Positions 1 to 9,385 of a stretch of 64,000 nt of DNA are shown here, one piece after another. The notes beneath the pieces are model-generated. The model was not told the DNA's origin. It searched no databases and was given only the letters and a program-made list of their open reading frames with translations. How positions within the stretch are numbered: position 1 is the stretch's first letter; each line of letters opens with the position of its first letter. The translations under genes were made by a program, and so were the position numbers. Source of the stretch: Clavibacter californiensis (GTDB taxonomy: Bacteria > Actinomycetota > Actinomycetes > Actinomycetales > Microbacteriaceae); the NCBI RefSeq assembly GCF_021952865.1, contig NZ_CP040792.1:1116001-1180000 (forward strand), read 5' to 3'.

Positions 1-93
1 CGGGGCGGGCTGCGGGCCGCTGGTGCACCCGGCGAGCAGGAGGACGGCGGCGAGGGCGCCGAGAGCGCCCCGGGCCATGCGACGTGCGGGCAT
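1..93 (-). CDS. Lipoprotein, N-terminus only (cut by window start)
   Basis: Only the first 31 codons lie in the window. They read as a classic lipoprotein signal: basic start (MPARRMARG), hydrophobic stretch (ALGALAAVLLLAG) and a lipobox LLAGC followed by TSGPQPAP, so the mature protein should be lipidated on Cys23 and anchored outside the membrane. A second in-frame ATG at 78 is equally possible, because neither start has a strong ribosome binding site. The function cannot be told from this piece. The gene is divergent from nothing: about 200 bases without a gene separate it from the stop of the next gene on the same strand. Confidence 0.75.
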   Translation of the reverse strand, partial: MPARRMARGALGALAAVLLLAGCTSGPQPAP

Positions 94-255
94 AGGTGTT
101 CATCCGATCGTGGAGGGGTCCGCGGCAGCGGCGAGCCGGTGACCCCGTCAGCCGCTGCGATCACGGGGCCGCTCGGAAACCATTGTGACATGCGGTTTCC
201 ATCGTCCCGGTGGCGGCGTGGCGCGCCGCCGATCCCCGGAGGGCGTGATCGGCCC

Positions 256-276
256 CCCGGCCGGCAGGCGGCCGGG
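256..276 (-). terminator. Stem-loop after the EEP gene
   Basis: CCCGGCCG (256-263) pairs perfectly with CGGCCGGG (269-276) across a 5-base loop. It lies 18 bases after the stop of the minus-strand gene at 294-1346 and is a likely terminator, although no U-tract follows, as is common in high-GC actinobacteria. The rest of 94-293 holds nothing else I can recognise apart from the leader of the lipoprotein gene. Confidence 0.5.
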
Positions 277-293
277 CCTCGGATCGGCGCGGG

Positions 294-1346
294 TCAGGCG
301 GTGTGGGCGAGGCGCACGAGCGCCTGTACGGCGGCGTGATCCGAGGGAGAACGGCCCTCGAACGTGTACGGGTTGATGGCCGAGTCGACCACCTCGACGC
401 CGCGGCCCGCGAGGATCCAGTCGATGCGCTCGCCCTCGGGGACCGGGTCGCCGTACGCCGTGAACGTGCCGATCCCGGGGGTCGCGTGGTGCGCGGCCGT
501 GGTCCAGGTGTCGGCGAGGCCGGCGTCGCGCGTGAGGATGTCGTACGCCGCCGACTCCTCGGCCGGCGCGTTGAAGTCGCCCGTGACGACGACGGGCGCG
601 CCGGACGCGACCTCCTGCAGCCGCTCGGTGATGAGGTCGGCGCTCTTCACGCGCGCGAGCTCGGACTCGTGGTCGAGGTGGGTGTTGAGGTGCACGAACT
701 CCGCGCCGCTGCGGCGGTCGCGGAAGCGCGCCCACGTGGCGATGCGGGTGGTGCTGCAGCCCCAGGAGCGGGATCCGATGAGCTCGGGCAGGTCGGACAG
801 CCAGAACTGGTCCCACGCGACGACGTCGAGGCGCCGCTCGTCGTAGAAGATCGCGCTGTACTCGCCGCCGGATCCGCCGTCGCGGCCGTAGCCGAGCATG
901 CGGTGATGGGGGAGCGCCCGGGCGATGGCGGGCAGCTGGGCCGAGAGGGCCTCCTGCACGCCCAGGACGGTCGGCTGCTCGAGCTGGAGGAAGCGGGCGA
1001 GCACGGGCTCCCGGTCGGCCCAGTGGTCGGGATCGCCGGGCTCGGTGGAGGAGCGGGCCAGGCGGATGTTGCAGGTCATGACGTGCACGAGGTCGCCCTC
1101 GGCCGAGCCGATGGTCGCCTGCTGGGGCGGGGCGGTAGCGGTCTGCGCCGCTGCCGCCTGACGAGACGGAGGGGGGTCGGCCTCCGCGGTGCCGTCCGGG
1201 CCGTCCGTCGTGGTGGTCGTCTCGTCCGCACGCGGGCGCTCGAGGAGCGCCGTGCCGGAACCGCGGGTGGGCCGCCCGACGCCGGGATCGGAGGATCCGG
1301 CACCGTCGAACAGGTCGCGTCGGCTGAATCCGCCGCTGGCCATCAT
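294..1346 (-). CDS. Endonuclease/exonuclease/phosphatase (EEP) family protein
   Basis: 350 residues. The C-terminal part (from about residue 85) has the EEP fold signatures in order: TCNIRL, the metal-binding Glu in GVQEAL, STTRIATWARF, LNTHLDH, TGDFNAP and the closing PSDHAAV. Such enzymes cut phosphodiester or phosphomonoester bonds with a divalent metal; the substrate cannot be read from sequence. The first 80 or so residues are low-complexity (poly-Thr, Ala, Gln). SRRDLF looks like a twin-arginine motif, but no hydrophobic segment follows, so export is unproven. The start is ATG 1346, because GAGGAG lies 7 bases upstream of the paired ATGATG; a longer frame exists but lacks a site. It is a single-gene unit ending at a hairpin. 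Confidence 0.85.
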   Translation of the reverse strand: MMASGGFSRRDLFDGAGSSDPGVGRPTRGSGTALLERPRADETTTTTDGPDGTAEADPPPSRQAAAAQTATAPPQQATIGSAEGDLVHVMTCNIRLARSSTEPGDPDHWADREPVLARFLQLEQPTVLGVQEALSAQLPAIARALPHHRMLGYGRDGGSGGEYSAIFYDERRLDVVAWDQFWLSDLPELIGSRSWGCSTTRIATWARFRDRRSGAEFVHLNTHLDHESELARVKSADLITERLQEVASGAPVVVTGDFNAPAEESAAYDILTRDAGLADTWTTAAHHATPGIGTFTAYGDPVPEGERIDWILAGRGVEVVDSAINPYTFEGRSPSDHAAVQALVRLAHTA

Positions 1347-1544
1347 GGAGATCTCCTCGGGTCGCACGTGTCTCGCATGATCAGCCTGCGCGACGTGACC
1401 CCCGCGGGGACCAACGGCGCGTGGCGGATGCGTGAACTGCACGGACAGGTCTACGCGAGGGGTGCGGGGATGGCAACCCGAGGGCGGCGTGTCGGCCCTC
1501 CCCGGATGGATCCGCCAGCCGGCGCATGGCCCGCTGGCAGACGA

Positions 1545-1574
1545 GCGCCCCGACGGCGGATGCCGACGGGGCGC
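1545..1574 (-). terminator. Terminator of the purS-purQ-purL-dlh operon
   Basis: GCGCCCCG (1545-1552) pairs with CGGGGCGC (1567-1574). Inside it, after an A/A mismatch, CGGC pairs with GCCG around a GGAT loop. The hairpin sits 21 bases after the stop codon of the dienelactone hydrolase gene on the minus strand. Nothing else is recognisable in 1347-1595 except the leader of the EEP gene. Confidence 0.7.
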
Positions 1575-1595
1575 GGTGCGACGCAGGAGGGGCGG

Positions 1596-2399
1596 TCAGC
1601 CCAGGTGCTCCGCGAGGAAGTCCGTGAGCGCCCGCCACGAGCGGCGCTCGGCGCGGTCCTGGTACTGCGCGCCGTGATCCGGGGAGTCGACGCCCGGCAC
1701 GGAGAACGCGTGCATGGCGCCGCTGTAGGTGACGACCTGCCAGTCGATCGCGGGACGCGTGCGCATCTCGTCCTGGAACGCGGCGACCTTCTCATCGGGG
1801 ACCATCGGGTCGTCCGCGCCCGTGAGGACGAGGATCGCGGCCTTCACGTCCGCGACGTCGGCGGGCTCGTGCACCACCAGGGCACCGTGCAGCGAGATCG
1901 CGGCCTTGATGTCGGCGCCCGCGCGGGCGACCTCGAGTGATGCGCTGCCGCCGAAGCAGTAGCCCATGACGGCGATGCGCGACGGGTCGACGTCGGGCTC
2001 CCCCGCGAGGCGGTCGATGCCGGCCTGCACGCGGGCGCGCATGAGCGGGAGGTCGGCGTAGTAGGCGCCCGCCACCTCCGCGGCGTCCTCGGGGCCGGGG
2101 CGCACGTCGCGGCCGTAGACGTCGGCGGCGAACGCGACGTAGCCGAGGCGCGCGAGCATGTCGATCCGGGCGGCCACGTGCCCGCCGACGCCGAACCAGT
2201 CGTGGATGACGAGCACGGCCGGGCGGCGTCCGCTCTGCGCGGCGTCGCGGGCGAGCAGGCCCTCGAGCTCGGTGCCCTCGTGGTCGTACAGGACCGGGCC
2301 CATCCGGATGTCGGCGCCCGCGGGCAGCGGCACGCGCTCGGTGAGCTCCGCGAGGGACGGCGACCAGACGGGGGTCGAAGCGGGGTCGGTCATGCTCAT
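1596..2399 (-). CDS. Dienelactone hydrolase family protein
   Basis: 267 residues, alpha/beta hydrolase of the dienelactone hydrolase type. The triad is visible: nucleophile Cys in GYCFGG, Asp in [10 protein letters not shown] and His in SGAMHAF, with the oxyanion-side motif [11 protein letters not shown]. The family opens lactones and related esters; here the true substrate is unknown. The start ATG 2399 overlaps the purL stop in an ATGA, so the gene is translationally coupled to purL and is the last gene of the purine operon. That coupling is unusual, since no purine step needs this chemistry. The alternative start two codons later (2393) is less likely because the overlap geometry is so typical here. 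Confidence 0.9.
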   Translation of the reverse strand: MSMTDPASTPVWSPSLAELTERVPLPAGADIRMGPVLYDHEGTELEGLLARDAAQSGRRPAVLVIHDWFGVGGHVAARIDMLARLGYVAFAADVYGRDVRPGPEDAAEVAGAYYADLPLMRARVQAGIDRLAGEPDVDPSRIAVMGYCFGGSASLEVARAGADIKAAISLHGALVVHEPADVADVKAAILVLTGADDPMVPDEKVAAFQDEMRTRPAIDWQVVTYSGAMHAFSVPGVDSPDHGAQYQDRAERRSWRALTDFLAEHLG

Positions 2400-4755
2400 G
2401 CCTCCAGGGCGGTGCCGAAGCGGGCGGGGAGCGTGGCGCGGTGGATCCCGCGCAGCTCGTCCACGGACAGGGTGAAGAGACCCTGCAGCTCGAGGCCGGG
2501 TGCCTGCGCGTCCGTGACGCCGATGCGGAGCACCGGGTAGCCGCGGCCCTCGCAGAGGCCCTGGAACTTGACGTCGTCCTCGCGGGGCACCGTGACGAGC
2601 ATGCGGCCGGTGGACTCCGAGAAGAGCGCGGTCGCCTGGTCGACGCCGTCGCGCTGGACGATGCCGTCGAGCCACACGCGGGCGCCGACGCCGAAGCGCA
2701 TCACGGCCTCCGCGAGCGCCTGGCCGAGGCCGCCGTCCGAGAGGTCGTGCGCACTCGCGATGAGCGACTGCGTGGCGCCGGCCGCGATGAGCGACGCGAG
2801 GTCCTTCTCGGCCGCGAGGTCGACCACGGGCGGGACGCCGCCGAGGTGGTCGTGCACGGTGCCGGCCCAGGCGGATCCGTCGAGCTCCTCGCGCGTGACG
2901 CCGAGCAGGTAGATGTTGTCGCCCTCGTCCTGCCAGCCGGAGGGGATGCGGCGCGCGACGTCGTCGATCACGCCGAGCACGCCGACGACGGGCGTCGGGT
3001 GGATGGCCTGCGTGCCGGTCTGGTTGTAGAGGGAGACGTTCCCGCCCGTGACCGGGATCTCGAGCTCGAGGCAGCCGTCCGCGAGGCCCTCGACCGTGCG
3101 GCTGAACTGCCACATGACCTCGGGGTCCTCGGGGCTGCCGAAGTTGAGGCAGTCGCTCACGGCGACGGGCGTGGCGCCGGACGCGGCGACGTTGCGGTAC
3201 GCCTCCGCGAGGGCGAGCTGCGCGCCCGCGTACGGGTCGAGCTGGCAGAAGCGGCCGTTCGCGTCGGTCGCGACCGAGAAGCCGAGGCCGCTCTCCTCGT
3301 CGACGCGGACCATGCCGGCGTCGTCGGGGAACGACAGGGCCGTGTTCCCCATCACGTAGCGGTCGTACTGGTCGGTGATCCACGAGGCGTCGGCGAGGTT
3401 CGGGCTGCCGAGCAGCTGCAGGAACTGGTCCTTGATCTCGTCGGGCGCGGTGGGCCGGGCGAGGCGCGACGCGGAGTCGGCCTGGAGGGCGTCGATCCAC
3501 GTGGGGTACGAGACGGGCCGGTCGTAGACGGGGCCGTCCACCGCGACCGTGCGCGGCTCGACGTCGACGATGCGCTCGCCGTGGTGGTCGATGACGAGGC
3601 GGCCGGTGTCGGTGACCTCGCCCAGCACGCTCGTCTCGACGTCCCACTTGCGGACGACCTCGAGGAAGCCCTCGAGCTTCTCCGGCTGCACGACCGCCAT
3701 CATGCGCTCCTGGCTCTCCGACATGAGGATCTCCTCGGCCGTGAGCGACGGGTCGCGCAGCAGCACCTCCTCGAGCCGGATGTGCATGCCGCCGTCGCCG
3801 TTCGAGGCGAGCTCGCTCGTGGCGCAGGAGATGCCGGCGGCGCCGAGGTCCTGGATCCCCTCGACGAGGTCCTTGGCGAACAGCTCGAGGCAGCACTCGA
3901 TGAGCACCTTCTCGGCGAACGGGTCGCCGACCTGCACCGCGGGGCGCTTCGTGGGGCCGCCGTCGGCGAACGTGTCGCTCGCGAGGATGGACGCGCCGCC
4001 TATGCCGTCGCCGCCCGTGCGGGCGCCGAAGAGCACGACCTTGTTGCCGACGCCGCGGGCGTTGGCGAGGTGGAGGTCCTCGTGGCGGAGGACGCCGACC
4101 GCGAGCGCGTTGACGAGCGGGTTGCCCTGGTACACGCGGTCGAAGTAGGTCTCGCCGCCGATGTTCGGCAGGCCGAGGCAGTTGCCGTAGAAGCTGATGC
4201 CCGCGACCACGCCGTGCACGACGCGCGCGGTGTCCGGGTCGTCGATGTCGCCGAAGCGCAGCGCGTCCATGACGGCGACGGGGCGGGCGCCCATCGAGAT
4301 GATGTCGCGGACGATGCCGCCGACGCCCGTGGCCGCGCCCTGGAACGGCTCGATGTAGGAGGGGTGGTTGTGGCTCTCGATCTTGAAGGTGACGGCCCAG
4401 CCCTCGCCCACGTCGACGACGCCCGCGTTCTCGCCCATGCCGACCATGAGGTCCTTCTTCATGGACTCGGAGACCTTCTGGCCGAACTGGCGCAGGTACT
4501 TCTTCGAGGACTTGTAGGAGCAGTGCTCGCTCCACATGACCGAGTACATGGCGAGCTCGCCGCTGGTGGGGCGGCGGCCGAGGATCTCGCGGATCTTGAG
4601 GTACTCGCCCTCGGTGAGCCCGAGCGCCGCGTAAGGCTGCTCCTTCTCGGGGGTGCGCTCGGCCATCTCGACGGTGTCGGCGACGTGGCGGCGGATGCTG
4701 CGTCCCTCTCCCGCGGGGGTCTCGGCGGGGACGGATGCGGGATCGGGGTGGACGC

Positions 4756-4759
<4 letters not shown>
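2396..4759 (-). CDS. purL: Phosphoribosylformylglycinamidine synthase subunit PurL
   Basis: 787 residues, the small (PurQ/PurS-dependent) type of FGAM synthase that turns FGAR, ATP and glutamine-derived ammonia into FGAM, step four of de novo purine synthesis. Family motifs are plain: [24 protein letters not shown] near residue 60, GVGGIVRDI, the [17 protein letters not shown] region, QDLGAAGI and a second AIRS-like half with [11 protein letters not shown]. The start is GTG 4759, overlapping the purQ stop as GTGA; this gives an N-terminal extension of about 30 residues before the conserved domain. It works with the PurQ and PurS products encoded immediately upstream. Confidence 0.97.
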
Positions 4760-5450
<691 letters not shown>

Positions 5451-5451
<1 letters not shown>

Positions 5452-5843
5452 CAGCGCTGCTCCGCCGCGGCGGAACCGTGGGGGAGCGGGTGCGCGGCGG
5501 CGTTCGTCTCCGCCGTGCCGCCCTCGGCGACCGTGTGGTCGTCGGTGACGTTGCCGGTGGCCATGTCGGCCTCGGCGCTGATGCCGAAGCCGTCGAGCCC
5601 GGCGACGTGGACGCTGATGACGTCCTCGATGACGGAGTTGGAGAGCATGTCCGCGGCGAGCGACTGGACGTCGGCGAGCAGCGCGTCGTCCACCTCGCCC
5701 TCGACGGTGAGCTCGAAGCGCTTCCCGATGCGGACGCCGGTGAAGCGGTCCTTGCCGAGGCGGGCCAGGGCGCCGGCCACGGCCTTCCCCTGGGGGTCGA
5801 GCAGCTCGGCCTTGGGCATCACTTCGACGACGATCGTGGGCAC
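5451..5843 (-). CDS. purS: Phosphoribosylformylglycinamidine synthase subunit PurS, with C-terminal extension
   Basis: 130 residues. The first 80 or so are a normal PurS domain ([20 protein letters not shown], then [13 protein letters not shown] and SNSVIEDV), the small subunit that bridges PurL and PurQ. PurS proteins usually stop there; this one carries about 45 further residues rich in Ala, Glu, Thr and His with no predicted fold. The start is GTG 5843 with GGAG about 9 bases upstream. On the minus strand TACGCT (5883-5888) is a possible -10 box about 40 bases before the start. First gene of the purSQL-dlh operon. Confidence 0.93.
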
Positions 5844-5963
5844 GATGGGACTCCGGATTCCTGGAGGCGGGTGGATGCGCTCAGCGTACCGGACGGCCGC
5901 GGCCCGCCGGGCGGGTCCGGCGGGCCGGGTGCGGGTCCGTCGCGGGATGGGCGTGGGAGGGGA

Positions 5964-6647
5964 TCAGCCGATCGCCTCGGGGAGCAGCTCCACGCGGTAG
6001 GCGGCGTCGATGGTCTCGCCCGTGGCGGGATCCTCGAGCTGGACGCGCCAGCGCGACGCGAACTGGTCGACGCCGGGCACCATCGCGACGGTGCCCGAGA
6101 TGAGCACCGTGCCGGGGACCCGGAGGCCGCGCCGCTCGAGCACCTCGAGCCAGTGGTCGGGCGTGAGGAGCGCGGCCAGCGTGGAGTCCTGGATGAGCTC
6201 CTCCGCGCCCTCCTCGCCGACCCAGCCGCGCAAGCGGATCGCGTCGAGGCGGCCGCGCACGTCGGCGAGGCGCCAGGCCTTGCGTCCCAGCACGTCGGGT
6301 CCGGCGTTCTTGCTCCACGCGACGCCGTGCACCTCGAGCGCGCGGTCGGTGTGGTCGCACGCGACCGTGAGGAGCACGTCGTCGTCCGTGATCACGAGGG
6401 CCCACTCGGCCTCGCCCGAGGTGCGGCCGTGCTGCGCGGGCACCGTGTCGGCCTGCGACGCGAGGTACGGCGCGACGGGGTAGAGCGCGGGCGTGGTCTC
6501 CGGCCCGGGCACGCCGAGCTCGGCCAGCTCGTCGATGTGCGCCTGGACCTCGGCCTGGTCGCGGCCCGCGTAGCCGGCGTTGAGGAGCGACACGACCTCG
6601 ACGCTCGGGGTGGATCCGTCGGGCAGCTGGAAGCGCAGGGTGGTCAT
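5964..6647 (-). CDS. DUF2848 family protein (predicted hydrolase)
   Basis: 227 residues over its whole length like the DUF2848 family, which is distantly related to fumarylacetoacetate-hydrolase-fold enzymes. Recognisable pieces are LLNAGYAGRDQAEVQAHIDELAELGVP, the block after PALYPVAPYL, and VISGTVAMVPGVDQFASRW near the end. No experimentally defined reaction is known to me. The start ATG 6647 has a clear GGAGG site. It faces a MHS-family permease gene across 163 bases that contain the palindrome TGTATACA, the same element found at the GntR/nitrilase promoter 2.6 kb away. The inferred role is one step in breakdown of a carboxylate or amide taken up by that permease. Confidence 0.8.
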   Translation of the reverse strand: MTTLRFQLPDGSTPSVEVVSLLNAGYAGRDQAEVQAHIDELAELGVPGPETTPALYPVAPYLASQADTVPAQHGRTSGEAEWALVITDDDVLLTVACDHTDRALEVHGVAWSKNAGPDVLGRKAWRLADVRGRLDAIRLRGWVGEEGAEELIQDSTLAALLTPDHWLEVLERRGLRVPGTVLISGTVAMVPGVDQFASRWRVQLEDPATGETIDAAYRVELLPEAIG

Positions 6648-6730
6648 CGATCCTCCGGTGGTGTTTCGAGCGTGTGAAGAGATGCGGATCCGGGTGCCCG
6701 ACCCTGGTGCCGGGGTTCCGGTATGCCTAC

Positions 6731-6738
6731 TGTATACA
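6731..6738. promoter_or_regulatory. Candidate GntR operator, copy 1 (TGTATACA)
   Basis: A perfect 8-base palindrome in the divergent region between the DUF2848 gene and the permease gene. It is followed by ACAC; the second copy at 9364-9371 is followed by TCAC, so 11 of 12 bases of TGTATACAnCAC agree. AT-rich TATA-centred palindromes are typical of FCD-type GntR operators, and the only such regulator nearby is encoded at 8683-9357. Binding itself is inference. Confidence 0.6.
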
Positions 6739-6810
6739 ACACACCGACCGGACGCCGGGCGGGATCCGATCGCCGGATCCGCCGCCCGGCTCCCTCACCC
6801 GAGGAGCCCC

Positions 6811-8208
6811 ATGGCCGACGACCCCACCGCCTCCCCGGCGACGACCGCGCCCGCATCCGGCGCGACCGCGGCGCCCGCCGCGACCGAGAAGCCGACCCGC
6901 CGCGAGCTCGTCAAGGCGTTCACCGCGAGCCTCACCGGCACCTCGCTCGAGTGGTACGACTTCGCCGTCTACTCGGCGGCCAGCGCCGTCGTGTTCCCCG
7001 TCGTCTTCTTCCCGACGTCGGATCCGTACACCGCGACGATCCTCGCGTTCTCCACCTACGCGGTCGGCTACGTCTCGCGTCCGGTCGGCGGGTTCGTCTT
7101 CGGGCGGCTGGGCGACAAGATCGGCCGCAAGCCCGTCCTCGTGCTCACGCTGCTGCTCATCGGCATCGCGACGTTCCTCATCGGCGTGCTGCCGGGCTAC
7201 GCGTCCATCGGGCTCGCGGCGCCGATCATCCTGGTGCTCCTCCGCTTCGCGCAGGGCGTGGGGGTCGGCGGCGAGTGGGGCGGCGCGGTGCTGCTCTCGA
7301 GCGAGTTCGGGGATCCACGGAGGCGCGGCTTCTGGTCGTCGGCCGCGCAGGTCGGGCCGCCCGCGGGCAACCTGCTCGCCAACGGCGCGCTCGCACTGCT
7401 CACGGTGCTGCTCACCGAGGAGGAATTCCTCGACTGGGGCTGGCGCGTCGCCTTCCTCCTCTCGGCGCTGCTCGTGGCGTTCGGCCTCTGGATCCGACTG
7501 AAGCTCGAGGACACCCCCGTGTTCAAGGCGCTGCAGGAGCGCGGCGACCGGCCGAGCGCGCCCGTGTCCGAGGTGTTCCGCACCCAGCTGCGGCCGCTCG
7601 TCGCCGCGATCCTCTCCCGCGTCGGACCCGACGTCCTCTACGCCCTCTTCACGGTCTTCACGCTCACCTACGGCGTGAACTCGCTCGGCTTCGAGCGCAG
7701 CCAGGTGCTCGTGGCGGTGCTCGTCGGATCCGCCGTGCAGCTGTTCACCATCCCGTTCGCGGGCGCCGTGAGCGACCGGATCAACCGGCGGGCGCTGTAC
7801 GCGGCCGCCGCGGTGGGCGCGGCCGTCTGGGCGTACGTGTTCTTCGCCATCACCGACGGCTCGTCGACCTTCGTGCTCGGCGTGGGCATCGTGCTGGGCC
7901 TGTTCTTCCACTCCTTCATGTACGGGCCGCAGGCGGCGTACATCATCGAGCAGTTCTCGCCCCGGCTCCGCTACACGGGCGCCTCGCTCGCGTACACGAT
8001 CGCCGGCGTGATCGGCGGGGCCATCGCGCCGCTGATGTTCACGATCATCTACGAGGAGACCGGCAGCTGGGTCGGCATCGCGCTGTACCTCACGGCTGCT
8101 GTCGTGCTCACGCTCGTGGGCCTCGCGATGGGCCGCGACTCGGACGTCTCCGAGGACGAGGAGTACGTGCGCACGGGCGCCGAGGGCGTGATGGCGGCGC
8201 GCGTCTGA
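6811..8208 (+). CDS. MHS-family MFS transporter (metabolite:H+ symporter)
   Basis: 465 residues, 12 predicted membrane segments, in the metabolite:proton symporter branch of the major facilitator superfamily, whose members import citrate, shikimate, alpha-ketoglutarate or proline/betaine-like compounds. Typical pieces are LTGTSLEWYDFAVYS after a charged N-terminus, the loop signature GRLGDKIGRKPVLVLTL, and GVGVGGEWGGAVLL. The start ATG 6811 has GAGGAG five bases upstream; the preceding 25 residues are Ala/Pro/Thr-rich and cytoplasmic. It is divergent from the DUF2848 gene, shares the TGTATACA operator and ends at a strong hairpin. The substrate is unknown; context favours an organic acid or small amide. 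Confidence 0.92.
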   Translation: MADDPTASPATTAPASGATAAPAATEKPTRRELVKAFTASLTGTSLEWYDFAVYSAASAVVFPVVFFPTSDPYTATILAFSTYAVGYVSRPVGGFVFGRLGDKIGRKPVLVLTLLLIGIATFLIGVLPGYASIGLAAPIILVLLRFAQGVGVGGEWGGAVLLSSEFGDPRRRGFWSSAAQVGPPAGNLLANGALALLTVLLTEEEFLDWGWRVAFLLSALLVAFGLWIRLKLEDTPVFKALQERGDRPSAPVSEVFRTQLRPLVAAILSRVGPDVLYALFTVFTLTYGVNSLGFERSQVLVAVLVGSAVQLFTIPFAGAVSDRINRRALYAAAAVGAAVWAYVFFAITDGSSTFVLGVGIVLGLFFHSFMYGPQAAYIIEQFSPRLRYTGASLAYTIAGVIGGAIAPLMFTIIYEETGSWVGIALYLTAAVVLTLVGLAMGRDSDVSEDEEYVRTGAEGVMAARV

Positions 8209-8222
8209 CGCCCTCCGCGACC

Positions 8223-8265
8223 CGCCGACGCCCGGATCCCCGCAGCGGGTGTCCGGGCGTCGGCG
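8223..8265 (+). terminator. Terminator after the MHS permease gene
   Basis: A perfect 14-base-pair stem (8223-8236 with 8252-8265), enclosing a second small stem CCCG/CGGG, 14 bases after the permease stop. It separates this gene from the convergent small gene at 8357. Confidence 0.85.
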
Positions 8266-8356
8266 CGTCCGAGGGGAGGGGCGGTCCGGGATCGCCGGCC
8301 CTCAGCCGGCGTCGCGGCGCCGCGCTGGCTCCGCGTGGCAGGATCGCGCGCCGGGA

Positions 8357-8566
8357 TCACTCGGCTCTGTGCTGGGCCTTCATGCGCTTCCGCGCAGCGC
8401 GCACGGTGAGCACGGAGAGGTAGTCCTGCACGGTCGCATCCCGGAGCGTCGCCAGCTCCTCCTCCACCACCGTGCGGAGCTCCTCCTCCGGGCGATCGGG
8501 GAACTTCGCCCGCAGCTGCTCGGTGGAGTCGCGGACGATCTGGTCGTAGTCGACGTCGGTTGTCAT
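8357..8566 (-). CDS. Three-helix bundle dimerization domain protein
   Basis: 69 residues. It resembles the small actinobacterial proteins made of one three-helix bundle dimerization domain: an N-terminal helix around QIVRDSTEQLRAKFPD, a second around PEEELRTVVEEELATL, and a third with the conserved DYLSVLTVRAARKRMK end. Charged, soluble and with no catalytic residues; role unknown. The start is ATG 8566. It lies between the permease and the GntR gene but is probably a separate unit, as about 115 bases lie between it and the GntR stop. Alternative calls such as a short regulator partner cannot be excluded. Confidence 0.75.
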   Translation of the reverse strand: MTTDVDYDQIVRDSTEQLRAKFPDRPEEELRTVVEEELATLRDATVQDYLSVLTVRAARKRMKAQHRAE

Positions 8567-8682
8567 GGTCGCATCATCCCCCACCGGGGTGGGCGCCCCG
8601 TGACCCGGGCCCCGAGAGCGGCGCGGGCGCGTACGGGACCGCGTCGACGAGCTGCTGCGGGCCCCGACCCGAGGGAACCGCG

Positions 8683-9357
8683 TCAGGTGCGCAGCAGCAC
8701 GTCGAGCGTGACGGCGAGGTGCCGGTCGATCGCGTCGCGTGCCGCCTCGGCGTCGCCTTCGGCCAGCGCGTCGACGATGCCGGCGTGCTCCTCGCACACG
8801 CGGTCCTGCCGATCCGTGGCGCGGTAGAGCGCCTCGACGCCGACGAGGATCTGCCGGGCGCGGAGCTTCGCGTACGTGCGGCTCATGAGCTCGCTGCCCG
8901 CGGCGTCGACGAGGAGCTGGTGGAAGCGGCGGTCGTGCTCGATGAACTGCCGCCCGCTCTCGCGCGGCGGCTTCGCGACCATGGCGCGCTGCTGCTCGAG
9001 CACCTCGCGCATCGCGTCGAGCGGGGTGCGGTCGTGCTCCACGGCGCTCGTGGCCGCGTGCCGCTCGAGCACCCCGCGCAGCTCCATCAGCTCGGCGATC
9101 TGGCGGCCGGTGATCACGGGGATCCGCGCGCCGCGCTTGGGGATCATCTCCACCAGGTCGTCGGCGGCGAGCAGCAGCAGGGCCTCGCGGACGGGCGTGC
9201 GGGAGACGCCGATCCGCTCCGCCAGCTCCTGCTCGTTGAGGAACGCGCCCTGCTGGTCCGGGTCGGTGAGGACGTGCGCGTGGAGGAACTCGTAGGCCCG
9301 CTCGCGGCCGGAGAGGGCGCTCGCCGAGGTGCCTGGATCGCCCGCCCGTTCTCGCAT
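8683..9357 (-). CDS. GntR family transcriptional regulator, FCD (FadR-like) type
   Basis: 224 residues. The winged-helix DNA-binding part comes first, with the helix-turn-helix NEQELAERIGVSRTPVREALLLL near residue 40, then the all-alpha FCD effector domain with its metal-site residues in HDRRFHQLLVDAAG, EEHAGIVDAL and the final DRHLAV helix. FCD regulators usually repress catabolic genes and let go on binding a carboxylate. The start ATG 9357 is only six bases from the palindrome ATGTATACAT, so autorepression and control of the divergent nitrilase gene are likely. A second TGTATACA at 6731 suggests the permease and DUF2848 genes belong to the same regulon. Confidence 0.93.
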   Translation of the reverse strand: MRERAGDPGTSASALSGRERAYEFLHAHVLTDPDQQGAFLNEQELAERIGVSRTPVREALLLLAADDLVEMIPKRGARIPVITGRQIAELMELRGVLERHAATSAVEHDRTPLDAMREVLEQQRAMVAKPPRESGRQFIEHDRRFHQLLVDAAGSELMSRTYAKLRARQILVGVEALYRATDRQDRVCEEHAGIVDALAEGDAEAARDAIDRHLAVTLDVLLRT

Positions 9358-9362
9358 ACGCT

Positions 9363-9372
9363 ATGTATACAT
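9363..9372. promoter_or_regulatory. Candidate GntR operator, copy 2 (ATGTATACAT)
   Basis: A perfect 10-base palindrome centred in the 28-base gap between the divergent GntR and nitrilase-fold genes. It directly follows TACGCT (9357-9362), a possible -10 box for the plus-strand gene, and precedes its ribosome site GAGGAGG, so a bound repressor would block both starts. Confidence 0.7.
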
Positions 9373-9385
9373 CACGAGGAGGACC

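Noticed and set aside
1240-1346. Twin-arginine signal peptide on the EEP protein
   Set aside because: SRRDLF is present but no hydrophobic core or cleavage site follows within 30 residues.
303-1940. Long plus-strand frame over the EEP and dienelactone hydrolase genes
   Set aside because: Low-complexity Arg/Val/Ala sequence running through an intergenic terminator; both minus-strand genes have clear motifs and ribosome sites.
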